This document shows positions 26,801 through 34,377 of a DNA stretch of 64,000 bases, piece after piece. Where the stretch lies: the NCBI RefSeq assembly GCF_039539445.1, contig NZ_BAABDD010000012.1, positions 62,001 through 126,000 on the forward strand, in the 5' to 3' direction. Each line of letters starts with the position of its first letter. Position 1 is the stretch's first letter. The notes beneath the pieces are model-generated. The model worked only from the letters and a program-made list of their open reading frames with translations, did not search any database and was not told the origin of the DNA. The position numbers and the translations under genes are program-made. The DNA is from Salinactinospora qingdaonensis (GTDB lineage Bacteria > Actinomycetota > Actinomycetes > Streptosporangiales > Streptosporangiaceae).

Positions 26801-27878
26801 GTGCCTGCTCGTCGCCGAGCACCAGCCCTTCGGCCTCGATCTCGGTGCGCCACGTGCGTTCGGGTTGGGCGGCGCGCGCGTCGGCGAGGCTGTCGGTGAC
26901 GACGCGGCTCAGCTCGACCACCTCGCGCCGGGGAGTTGGCTGCTCGTCGAGCCGGGCCAGGTACAGCAGGTCGTCGACGATGGCGCTCATGCGCTCCGAC
27001 TCCTCTTCGGAGCGGGTGATCACGTCGGGGCGGTCGGCGACGTTGACGACCCCCTGCGAGACCATTTGCAGGTAGCCGCGGATCGAGGTCAACGGCGTGC
27101 GCAGCTCGTGGGAGGCGTCGGAGACGAAGCGGCGCAACCGCTCCTCGGATTCCGCGCGGGCGTTCATCGCGGCGCGCAACCGTTCCAGCATGCGGTTGAT
27201 CGAGGTGGTCAGCCGGCCGGCCTCGGAGGCGGCGGTCCCGCTGGGTGCCGGCACGCGCCGCTCCAGGTTGTCTGAGGCGATGGCCTCAGCGGTGTCGATC
27301 ACGTCGTCGAGCGGGCGCAGTCCGCGCCGGATCACTGCTGAGGCCAGCGCGAGGGTGGCCAGCAGCACCACCGAGCCGGTCAACGCCTCAACCGCCACCA
27401 GTTGCCCCACGGTGGAGTGCACCGGTTGCAGGGGCAGCGCGATCAGCACGGTGGCGTCATGGGCGGGCAGGTATACCACGGTGGCGCGGTAGGCGGCGCC
27501 GGCCACGTGGGTCGTGAACACGCCCTCGGGTGCGGTGGCGACATCGATGTCTTGCAGCAGCGGCGGCCCCGAGCCCTGCACCTTGTGCATCCGGGCGTCG
27601 GGCGCGTCGGGCTCGTCGAGGGTGAACTCGAAGATGAACTCGCTGGGGGCGGCGATCTGCCGGACGAGTTCGGCGGGGTCGTGGACGAACAGCTCGATCT
27701 GGCGCGCGCGGGCGTACTCGGCGGCGACCTCGATGCGTTGGTCGGTGCGCTCGATCAGGTAGTTGTGCAGCGCGACCGCGCTGACGCCGGCCACCGCGGT
27801 CAGCGCGAGCGCCATCAAGGCGGTGATGGCCGCGACCATGCGGCCCCGCAGGGTGCGCAACCGGCGAAACGCGGTCAT
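23874..27878 (-). CDS. sensor histidine kinase in continuous frame with an MmpL/RND transporter
   Basis: One uninterrupted 1334-codon frame. Residues 1-463 are a full sensor kinase: TM1 ~14-37, extracytoplasmic loop, TM2 ~163-183, HAMP, HisKA with His257 (SDASHELRTPL), and HATPase ending GLGLSIVRAVMRAHGGE. Residues 518-1334 are a complete MMPL-family exporter starting MAQLLYRLGGMAFRRRW, with two groups of membrane helices and a long outer loop each. The joining ~54 residues contain no stop, but codons 485-493 coincide with a response-regulator site like the one before the regulator gene, and AGAGGAAG precedes ATG 26327. It may therefore make a true fusion, or a kinase with a lost stop plus a separately started 817-aa transporter. 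The kinase start overlaps the regulator stop (ATGA). Confidence 0.85.
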   Translation of the reverse strand: MTAFRRLRTLRGRMVAAITALMALALTAVAGVSAVALHNYLIERTDQRIEVAAEYARARQIELFVHDPAELVRQIAAPSEFIFEFTLDEPDAPDARMHKVQGSGPPLLQDIDVATAPEGVFTTHVAGAAYRATVVYLPAHDATVLIALPLQPVHSTVGQLVAVEALTGSVVLLATLALASAVIRRGLRPLDDVIDTAEAIASDNLERRVPAPSGTAASEAGRLTTSINRMLERLRAAMNARAESEERLRRFVSDASHELRTPLTSIRGYLQMVSQGVVNVADRPDVITRSEEESERMSAIVDDLLYLARLDEQPTPRREVVELSRVVTDSLADARAAQPERTWRTEIEAEGLVLGDEQALRQTVANLLANVRVHTPVSSPAVAALRRVAGRVIVEIRDAGPGVPEETAAFVFERFYRGGSPSRRPGSGLGLSIVRAVMRAHGGEAFFTSSPEEGTVVRLEFPLLDPASESRATRSRDEALTTGGGFSSDFHLPRESDSSDTGELAPDRSSGKRGRTSMAQLLYRLGGMAFRRRWLVVVTWLVLLATAAGAAAALRVPLNDSFTIPGTESQETNDLLEQRFSERSGGTITVVAHAPDGSDIVDDQDYVEAVRATAEELRDVDGVESVTDPYASLSEARERYDAEIDQARQEAVETARERVEEQVPPGTPNRDEVIAGLLPDAEEQAREQFAQEAPEFDEDEVVSQIPLFSESRSTVLLRVQLTQPDTSVAEETIDGVLATGDTAREAGLEVEYSGQAISVDTPTVGSSEAFGVLAALVVLLINFGAVVAAGLPIVVALIGVGVGMSLLYAAADWLDLTSTAPIMAIMLGIAVGIDYALFVLSRHRKQVADGMAPEESAARAIGTAGSAVVFAGATVIIALLGLSVVGIPFLTIMGLAAVATVAVAVLVAITLLPALLGFLGRRVTAGRLPVLGRHAEAAMHTERTLSMRWVRLVTRRPLLPILAVLAVLVMALIPVRELHLGLPNDATSPEDTTQRQAYEIISDEFGPGFSAPLLVVADLTGVADTEAATEGVTDRLDGLDGVQEVTQPQLNEAGDTAIITVIPENGPSDYATEDLLHEVRDLEGDVAEETGAQISVTGSTAATIDISERLGEALPMFLAVVIGLALVLMTVVFRSILVPVKAALGFVLSAGGALGMTVAVFQLGYGADLLGVEPAPTLVAFMPVLLIGILFGLAMDYEVFLVSRMREDYVHGGDARAAIVSGFGQGARVVTAAAVIMTIVFGSFVFSHNEIVKSIAFALAAGVVFDAFLVRMTLVPAVMALFGRAAWWLPRWLAAVLPNVDIEGERLARPHHQPATAASPGADEQPHEHDPARS
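26401..26422 (-). promoter_or_regulatory. OmpR-type direct-repeat site inside the kinase-MmpL frame
   Basis: On the plus strand GGAAGATGAAAATCCGATGA, GA following: two GATGA units 11 bp apart. It matches the site at 28597-28618 in base and spacing and lies 74 bp before the internal MmpL ATG, so it probably marks an autonomous mmpL promoter. Confidence 0.65.
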
Positions 27879-28576
27879 GTTTCGCTGCCCTCACGCAGCA
27901 CGTAGCCGAACCCGCGCTGGGTCTGGATCAGGTTGGGGCCGAACTCGCCGAGCTTGCGGCGCAGGTAGCCGATATAGGTGTCGACGATGTTGGAGCCGCC
28001 GGTGTAGTGGCTGCTCCACACCGCGTCGATGATCTGCGAGCGCGAGAGCACGTGGCCGCGGTTGATCATCAAATAGCGCAGCAGGTCGAACTCGGTGCGC
28101 GACAGCGACACGGGGTGGCCGGAACGGTGGACTGTGCAGGCGTGCTCGTCGAGTTCGACGTCGGCGAAGCGCAGGATCGCTTCCTCGGTGGTGTGCGCCT
28201 GGCCGGGCATGGTGCGGCGCAGCACCGCGCGCACCCGTGCCAGCAGTTCCTCGATATTGAACGGCTTGGTGACGTAGTCGTCACCGCCGTAGGTGAGGCC
28301 GGCGATCCGCTCGCTGGGGGTGTCCTTGGCGGTGAGGAAGACGATGCCCAGATCCGGCAGGGTGCGGCGCAGGGTGCGGCACACATCGAAGCCGTCGCCG
28401 TCGGGCAGCATGACGTCGAGCACCACGAGGTCGGGGCGATGCAGCCGCGCGGTGGCCAGCGCTTCGGTCGCCGTGGCGGCCGAAGTCATCTCGAAGCCGT
28501 GGAACTCCAGGACAGTGGTCACCATGTCGACGATGTTGGGTTCGTCGTCGACGACGAGGATTCTGGGTTGGTTCAT
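27875..28576 (-). CDS. OmpR/PhoB-family response regulator
   Basis: A 233-aa two-component regulator. The receiver has the acidic pair in VVDDEP, the phospho-acceptor Asp54 (LVVLDVMLPDGDG), and the conserved Thr and Lys (FLTAKD, VTKPF). A winged-helix DNA-binding domain follows (LSRTEFDLLRYLMINRGHV, then VDTYIGYLRRKL and GFGYVLR). Its stop overlaps the kinase start. A GATGA direct repeat just before its own start and another before mmpL suggest autoregulation and control of the transporter. It resembles MtrA/TcrA-type actinobacterial regulators, but the stimulus is unknown. Confidence 0.95.
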   Translation of the reverse strand: MNQPRILVVDDEPNIVDMVTTVLEFHGFEMTSAATATEALATARLHRPDLVVLDVMLPDGDGFDVCRTLRRTLPDLGIVFLTAKDTPSERIAGLTYGGDDYVTKPFNIEELLARVRAVLRRTMPGQAHTTEEAILRFADVELDEHACTVHRSGHPVSLSRTEFDLLRYLMINRGHVLSRSQIIDAVWSSHYTGGSNIVDTYIGYLRRKLGEFGPNLIQTQRGFGYVLREGSET

Positions 28577-28596
28577 CGGGCATCCAGCGAATCCGA

Positions 28597-28618
28597 GGCT
28601 GATGAAAAATAGATGAGA
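28597..28618 (-). promoter_or_regulatory. OmpR-type direct-repeat site before the regulator
   Basis: GGCTGATGAAAAATAGATGA, GA following: GATGA units 11 bp apart, about 20-40 bp upstream of the regulator ATG. 17 of 22 bases, including both half-sites, equal the site at 26401. Confidence 0.65.
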
Positions 28619-28868
28619 GCAGCGCGGCTGCGGCCACGCTTTGCGGGACTCTCCACATTTTTGCTGATCAGCGCTGCGTGGCTCGCACGAGCCCCGCCTG
28701 GGCCGGCGTGTGGGCAGCGCGAACGCGCGCGGGGGTTCCCTGGGTGGCGAGCGAGGGTGGGTGGTGCTTGCTCGTGTGTTGATCGCTGTGTGGTCTTGGC
28801 GGTTGTGGTGGGTGGGGCGTAGGTGGGGGTTGTTGCTTGCCCTGGGTGGAGGGTTTGCTGTTCGCTCG

Positions 28869-28895
28869 TGCCTCGATCGCTTCGCGATCTCGGCA
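28869..28895 (-). repeat. palindromic intergenic repeat, left member of a pair
   Basis: Minus-strand consensus copy, preceded on the plus strand by TTCGCTCG, the complement of the shared CGAGCGAA flank. Confidence 0.8.
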
Positions 28896-29295
28896 GCCTG
28901 AAGGGGGTGTTGTGGCTGGGGTGGCCGGAGACGATGCGGGGGAGCATCGGGGGTGGGGCGGCGTCGCTTCGGCGCGGGGTGTCGCTTTCCCCCGATGGGG
29001 TGTTGTGTCCCAGAGTCTCGTTGCCGTGGGGGTGTCGCTGTGTCCCAGAACGTCGCTCCAGTGCGGGGTGTCGCTGTTGGGTGATAGAGCGAGGGCGGTG
29101 ATCTCCGCGGGGTGGTGGCCGAGGGGACCCCAGAAGGCGGTGGGCCGCCGCACCCACCTTGACCCCAGCCCGCTTCTTGCGGTGCTTGTGCCGTCGTGGT
29201 CTTAGCTCATTCGTTGTGCGGTGCTTGTTCCCCCGCGGTCTTAGCTCACCCGTCGCGCGGTATCCGCCCCACCGTGGCCACAGCCCACCCCAGGC

Positions 29296-29322
29296 TGTCG
29301 AGATCGCGCAGCGATCGAGACA
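29296..29322 (+). repeat. palindromic intergenic repeat, right member, compensatory change
   Basis: TGTC-GA-GATCGC-GCA-GCGATC-GA-GACA. Compared with the consensus TGCC/GGCA, both sides of one outer pair have changed (C:G to T:A), so the stem is kept. The loop is GCA instead of GAA. Confidence 0.82.
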
Positions 29323-29441
29323 CGAGCGATGGGAAACTCCCGATCCCCTCCTCAAACCAAAACCACACCCCGCCACAAGCCCCCGCGCTGCGGGGGAGGG
29401 AGCCCGTGGCGTGCGCTTTCCGCTGCCGTTCGGCTACGCAC

Positions 29442-30710
29442 CTAACCGGCGGTGGGAGCCCTCGTGGTACTGAAAGCGGGCGCCGGACGCGGCTTGAGGG
29501 CCGCCCGCCTCTGGCGAGGCAGGAACGCGGCGATGAGCAGGGCGGCGAGTGCGGCGGCGGCGCCGATCGCCATAACCACGCGGAAACCCTCCTGGGAGGG
29601 CACGCTGGCCCCACCGAGGGTGGTGGTCATCTGGGTGAGGACGACACCGGCCACCGCGCTGGAGGTCGAGGTCCCGATCGAGCGCATCAGCGTGTTGAGA
29701 CTGTTGGCGGCGGCGGTCTCCGAGAGGGGCACGGCCGCCATCACCAAAGCGGGCATGGCGCCGTAGGCGAGCCCGATGCCGGCGCCGATGAGGCTGGACA
29801 CCAAGACCAGGTGCCACACGCTGGACATGAACGCGATCCCCACGCTGTAGCCGCCTCCGACGATGACGGCGCCCAGCATCAGCATGGTTTTGGGGCCGCT
29901 CACCTTCGAGACACGTGCCGAGACCGGTGCCATGGCGACCATCACCACCCCCGAGGGGGCCATCACCAAGCCGACGGTCACCATGGTCTCGCCGAGGCCG
30001 TAGCCGGTTGAGACGGGCAGTTGCAGCACCTGCGGGAACACCAGCGACATCGCGAACATCGCGAAACCGAAGACGATGGAGGCGACGTTGGTGAGCAGCA
30101 CCTGGCGGCGCACAGTAGTGCGCAGGTCGACCAGCGGGCGTGCCACGCGCGCCTCCCATAGGCCCCACAGCACCAGCACGGCGACAGCGGCGCAGAACAG
30201 CCCGGTCGTGGTGGCGCTGGACCATCCCCAATCGGCGCCCTTGGAGATGCCCAGTAGCAGGCACACCAGCGCGGCCGAGAGACCGGCGGCGCCGAGCAGG
30301 TCGAAGCGTCCGCCGGTGCGCACGGTCGACTCGGGCACGAGCGCGACCACGAGCCCGAGAGCAAGAACCCCGAAGCCCGCGGCGGCCCAAAACAACACGT
30401 GCCAATCGGCGCGTTCGGCGAGGAAGGCGGCTGCCGGCAAACCGAGCGCACCCCCAACCCCCAGTGAGGCGCTCATCAGCGCGATCGCCGAGCCGAGCCG
30501 CTCAGAGGGCAGTTCGTCGCGCATGATGCTGATCCCCAGGGGGATGACGCCGGCTGCCAGCCCCTGGAGCGTCCGACCGACGATCAGCGGGGCCAGGGTG
30601 GTGCTCAGCCCGCTGATCACCGATCCCGTTACCAACAGCAGCAGACTGAGCAGCAGCATGCGCCGCTTACCGTACATGTCTCCCAGCCGTCCCATGACCG
30701 GTGTCGCCAC
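29442..30710 (-). CDS. DHA2-type MFS transporter, 5-prime end damaged
   Basis: A 422-aa major facilitator of the 14-helix drug:H+ type, with motif A as MGRLGDMYGKRR near the start. The protein begins in what is normally helix 2: helix 1 and the usual ~50 residues before it are missing. Upstream, a second frame encodes MGAAITVPKLPEPVNAP, the expected preceding segment, which would join to VDTTWAV if the C6 run near 30755 had one base fewer. The gene is thus probably frameshifted and shortened, or the run is miscounted or variable. GTG 30710 is the only practical start in frame. If translated, transport is doubtful. Confidence 0.75.
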   Translation of the reverse strand: MATPVMGRLGDMYGKRRMLLLSLLLLVTGSVISGLSTTLAPLIVGRTLQGLAAGVIPLGISIMRDELPSERLGSAIALMSASLGVGGALGLPAAAFLAERADWHVLFWAAAGFGVLALGLVVALVPESTVRTGGRFDLLGAAGLSAALVCLLLGISKGADWGWSSATTTGLFCAAVAVLVLWGLWEARVARPLVDLRTTVRRQVLLTNVASIVFGFAMFAMSLVFPQVLQLPVSTGYGLGETMVTVGLVMAPSGVVMVAMAPVSARVSKVSGPKTMLMLGAVIVGGGYSVGIAFMSSVWHLVLVSSLIGAGIGLAYGAMPALVMAAVPLSETAAANSLNTLMRSIGTSTSSAVAGVVLTQMTTTLGGASVPSQEGFRVVMAIGAAAALAALLIAAFLPRQRRAALKPRPAPAFSTTRAPTAG

Positions 30711-30929
30711 GGCGCTGGCGAGCAGGGTGGTGGTGACGGCCCAGGTGGTGTCGACGGGGGGCGTTCACGGGCTCAGGCAGCTTGGGCACGGTTATCGCCG
30801 CCCCCATGACGGAAGCCCGCTCGGCCCGTCGACGTGCCCGTCGAGGCCGGACGCGCCCATTTTTCCTTACGTTGGGTTAACGGCCCCGCTTCGCCGGGAC
30901 GCCACTCACTCCTCGGAAAGGCATGCGTA

Positions 30930-31955
30930 GTGAACATCCCTCACCGGCGGCGGCTCGACTGGGAGCAGATCGGCTCCCTGCTCGCAGCAGCCGGCATCGA
31001 CCCCGGCCACGCTGTCTCGTGCACCCGGCTCACCGACGCCAACTTCAATACCGCCTTCCGGGTCGGCCTGGACCCGGCCCGGTCAGGGCGCCCCAGCCTG
31101 GTGCTCAAGGTCGCTCCCGCCCCCGAGACCGCGATCTTGAGCTATGAGCATCGGATCATGCACACCGAGGCGATGTACTACCGGACCGCGGCCGGCCGGG
31201 CACCGGTGCCTGAAGTGCTGCACGCCGACTTCACCCGCGACCTGATCGACACCGACTTCCTGGTGCTCAGCGATCTTCCCGGAGCCAACTGGCACGCCCA
31301 GCGAGAACACATCGGCGAGCCTGAGCGGGAGCGACTGCGCACCGAGTTGGGCGGCATGGTCGCCGCGCTCCACCACATGACAGGCACCGGGTTCGGCTAC
31401 CCGCAGGCGCCCCTGAGCGCGACCTGGCGGGCTGCGTTCCTGGCCATGGTCGACGCTCTGCTCGCCGACGCCGATGCCTTCGCCGTGGACCTGCCCGAGA
31501 CCACCGAGCGGATCAGGGAGATCGTCACCGCCGCCGCGGACCCGCTCGACGAGGTGCGCACCCCGGTTCTGGTCCACTTCGACCTCTGGGACGGCAACAT
31601 CCTCGTGGACCGTGCTGCCGGGCGCCCGTGGATCAGCGGCCTGGTCGACGGTGAGCGCGCCTTCTGGGGCGACCCGCTGGCGGAGTTCGTGTCGCTCGCC
31701 CTGTTCGGCGACGTCGAAACCGACCCCCACCTCCTCAACGGTTACCGCTCGGCCGGCGGCCGGATCGAGTTCGACACCGGCACGCGGCAGCGGCTTGCCG
31801 TGTACCGCTGCTACCTCTACCTGATCATGCTGGTCGAGTCGGTGCCGCGGGGACTCTCCGCCTCGGGGGATTCGGCCCATGTACGGCTCGTCACCCGGCA
31901 CCTGCGCGCCGAACTGGACACCCTTGCGAAGGGAGACGTTTCGTGGCGTAGCTGA
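30930..31955 (+). CDS. aminoglycoside phosphotransferase/choline kinase-fold protein
   Basis: A 341-aa small-molecule kinase of the APH/choline kinase fold. The catalytic loop is HFDLWDGNILVD (His-x-Asp-x4-Asn) and the metal-binding Asp is in VDGERAFWGDP; the ATP-binding N-lobe includes LVLKVAPAPE. GTG 30930 has GGAAAGG 8 bp upstream and gives the normal N-terminal length. It is divergent from the damaged MFS gene. The fold covers antibiotic, choline, homoserine and sugar kinases, and nothing nearby fixes the substrate, so an antibiotic-resistance claim is not justified. Confidence 0.85.
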   Translation: MNIPHRRRLDWEQIGSLLAAAGIDPGHAVSCTRLTDANFNTAFRVGLDPARSGRPSLVLKVAPAPETAILSYEHRIMHTEAMYYRTAAGRAPVPEVLHADFTRDLIDTDFLVLSDLPGANWHAQREHIGEPERERLRTELGGMVAALHHMTGTGFGYPQAPLSATWRAAFLAMVDALLADADAFAVDLPETTERIREIVTAAADPLDEVRTPVLVHFDLWDGNILVDRAAGRPWISGLVDGERAFWGDPLAEFVSLALFGDVETDPHLLNGYRSAGGRIEFDTGTRQRLAVYRCYLYLIMLVESVPRGLSASGDSAHVRLVTRHLRAELDTLAKGDVSWRS

Positions 31956-32147
31956 GACCGACGCTTTCGCGCCCGACCGGTGGCGAGTCGGTCAGGGCGG
32001 AGCCCACCGGCGGGGCGCCGGAATCGGCCGGCGAGAATCCCGCGGAGGAGAGGACGCCTGGGTGGCACCGGCGCAGCCGGACCGGCGACCGGGGCCGTGG
32101 CGTCCCACGGTGGGCGTGGCGGCGACGACGCCCCCACGCCCACCGGG

Positions 32148-33623
32148 TCACGCCGCGCCCTCGTGCTCCTTCCCAGCGGGCGCGGCGGCCGGCTGCGGGG
32201 TGGGGCGACGGCGGACGCACAGCGCCGTGATCACCGCGAGCGCACCGACGCATCCGCCGACGATGAACGCCAAGCGCAGGCCGGCGGGGTCCGGGCCCTC
32301 GGAAGCGGCGGCGCTGCCCAGCGCGGCGACGGTGACGAACAGGGCGGTACCGAGCGCGCCGGCCACCTGTTGCAGCGTGGTGAGGATAGCGCTGCCATGG
32401 GAGTAGAGGTGGTCGGGCAGCACACTGAGCGACTCGGTCATCAACGGGGTCATCATCAGCGCGAGCCCGCCCATGAGCAACAGGTGGATGGCGATGACCG
32501 CAACCAGCGGCGAGTCCGGTCCGAGTGCGGCGAACAGCCACAGCGATACCGCCATGGCCAGCGCCCCCGGGATGACCAAGGGGCGAGCGCCGACCCGGTC
32601 GAACAGCGCCCCCACAGGGCGGCCGAGCAGTCCCAGGAGCAGCCCGCCGGGCAGCACGGCCAACCCGCTGACGAACGTGCTGGTGTTCAGCACCGTCTGC
32701 ATGAACAGCGGCAGCATGATCGCTCCGGCCCCGAGCAGGCACATGAACAGCAGGGCGGCCAGGATCAGGGCGACCACGAAGCTGCGGTGGGTGAAGGGGC
32801 GCATATCGAGGAGGGCGCGGTCGTTGCGCTGCAAGCGCGTCTGGCGCCACACGAACACCGCGAGTGCGAAGAGCCCGACTACCAGCGGGAGCCACGGCGG
32901 CAACGGGTGCTGCCCACCGCTGGACTCCCCGAACGAGGACAGCCCGTAGAGCACGCCGCCGAACCCGAGCGCCGACAGCAGTACCGAGAACAGGTCCAGC
33001 GGGACCGCTCTCGTTTGACTATCCAGCCGCAGCCAGGCCGCCCCGATAGCCAGCGCGGCCACCGCCAGCGGGAGCACGATCCAAAACATCCAGCGCCACC
33101 CCAGCCAGGACAGCACCGCCCCGCCGATCGTCGGGCCGAGTGCGGGGGCCACGGCGATGACGATCGTGATCGTGCCCATCGTGGCGCCGCGCCGCTCGGG
33201 CGGAATGAGACGCATCACCGAGGTCATCAGCAGCGGAATCATCACCGCGGTGCCACACGCCTGCACGACACGCCCCACCAGGAGCACCCCGAACCCCGGC
33301 GCCAGGGCGCTGAGCAGTGTGCCCAGGCTGAACAGTGTCAACGAGGCCAAGAAGATCTGGCGTGGGGTGAACCGTTCGAGCAGGAAGCCGGTGGTCGGGA
33401 TGACCACGGCCATCGTCAGCAAGAAGCCGCTCGTCAGCCACTGCACCGTCGTCGTCGAAACATCGAGCTCGACGCTGAGGTCCCGCAGCGCGACACTCAG
33501 AATCGTCTCGTTGAGGATCATCACGAAAGCCGAGACGACCAGCACACCGATCAGTAGGCCGGCCCGCGGCGCTGTGGGCCGCTGCTCGGCTGCCGCGGCA
33601 CTGGCGCCCGCGGTATCGGTCAT
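32148..33623 (-). CDS. DHA2/EmrB-type MFS multidrug transporter
   Basis: A 491-aa exporter with 14 predicted helices. Helix 1 contains SAFVMILNETILSVALRDL (the DHA2 motif with an acidic residue), motif A is TTGFLLERFTPRQIF, and motif C appears in IAVAPALGPTIGGAVLSWLG. Length and motifs match EmrB/QacA drug:H+ antiporters. It ends convergently with the phosphotransferase gene, about 190 bp away. No adjacent TetR or MarR regulator is visible, so its inducer is unknown. Confidence 0.92.
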   Translation of the reverse strand: MTDTAGASAAAAEQRPTAPRAGLLIGVLVVSAFVMILNETILSVALRDLSVELDVSTTTVQWLTSGFLLTMAVVIPTTGFLLERFTPRQIFLASLTLFSLGTLLSALAPGFGVLLVGRVVQACGTAVMIPLLMTSVMRLIPPERRGATMGTITIVIAVAPALGPTIGGAVLSWLGWRWMFWIVLPLAVAALAIGAAWLRLDSQTRAVPLDLFSVLLSALGFGGVLYGLSSFGESSGGQHPLPPWLPLVVGLFALAVFVWRQTRLQRNDRALLDMRPFTHRSFVVALILAALLFMCLLGAGAIMLPLFMQTVLNTSTFVSGLAVLPGGLLLGLLGRPVGALFDRVGARPLVIPGALAMAVSLWLFAALGPDSPLVAVIAIHLLLMGGLALMMTPLMTESLSVLPDHLYSHGSAILTTLQQVAGALGTALFVTVAALGSAAASEGPDPAGLRLAFIVGGCVGALAVITALCVRRRPTPQPAAAPAGKEHEGAA

Positions 33624-34377
33624 GGAAATACCTCATCCAGAGTGAATTCGGTGGATCAATGGTGGAAAAGCCACGCGTCAGGCTACCGGGGCCAGGGGAC
33701 ATTTCCCGGCCGCACCGCACGATAATGACTTGACACCCGAGCCGTCCGGTTTCGGTCGTGGCCACGCCGGTCACAGCGGCGGTGAGCCCCTCGCGGCGGG
33801 TGCGGGCGACGACGAAGCGACTCCCGGCGGGGGGATCGCCCACGATGTGGCACTGGTCTCAACGGAAGGACCGCAGCGCGGCAGGGCCGACCGGCCTCGG
33901 CGACATGAACGAGGCGATTCTCAGGAGACGAGGGGAGCTGTTGTGTCTGGTTTTGAGCGCATCTTCACCGTCCGGCACCCCACCATGCACCCGTGCGACC
34001 ACCTCCTGTCGCCGGATTCAACGTGGAGAAGATCGCCATCTCTCGACCGTCGCGGACCAGTTCCCCGCTACCGCACTTAACGTGCCGTCCTAGCCGTGGA
34101 CGCAGAGCAGTACACCCGGCACTCGGCGTACCACCAGCGGGTAGATTCCCCACCGGCTGGCGTCGCTGTCCGACGGGTTCGGCCGCTGCGACCTCGCCAA
34201 ACGCCTCTACGCGGAGTCCGCCCCCGACGGTGATCCCCTCGAGCGCGGAGAAAGCGGCGATGCTCGCTGCTCGTCGGTTGACTAAGGCGGCGCGGAGAAC
34301 CACCCGTCCAGGAACCGTTCAAAACGCTTCGGTGACCAGCGGCAGCGGCCGGAGGTCACCGAACCACGAGAGGCAGC
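33624..34377. other. intergenic stretch with unassigned short frames
   Basis: About 750 bp between two leftward MFS genes. A short frame from GTG 33943 (with GAGGGGAG upstream) reads MSGFERIFTVRHPTMHPCDH and stops at 34080 after 45 codons. Another segment around 34147-34282 reads RLASLSDGFGRCDLAKRLYA and ends in a stop, but is out of frame with anything upstream. They look like scraps of broken genes; I cannot name them. Confidence 0.35.

Larger units (their letters stand above)
28577..29441. other. gene-poor stretch with repeat pair
   Basis: This 865-bp stretch holds the regulator's upstream site, an inverted pair of palindromic repeats (28869-28895 and 29296-29322) and, between them, a short repeated motif GGTCTTAGCTCA (about 29197 and 29248). 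No gene is supported. Confidence 0.6.

Noticed and set aside
25000..27900. Long plus-strand frames opposite the kinase-MmpL gene
   Set aside because: Same reason: codon-position shadow of a strongly coding minus strand.
30930..31955. Aminoglycoside-resistance kinase
   Set aside because: The fold is shared with choline, homoserine and sugar kinases; nothing here identifies an antibiotic substrate.
29442..33557. Long His/Arg/Gln-rich frames opposite the MFS genes
   Set aside because: They are shadows of the genes on the other strand, with no start signal and low-complexity composition.
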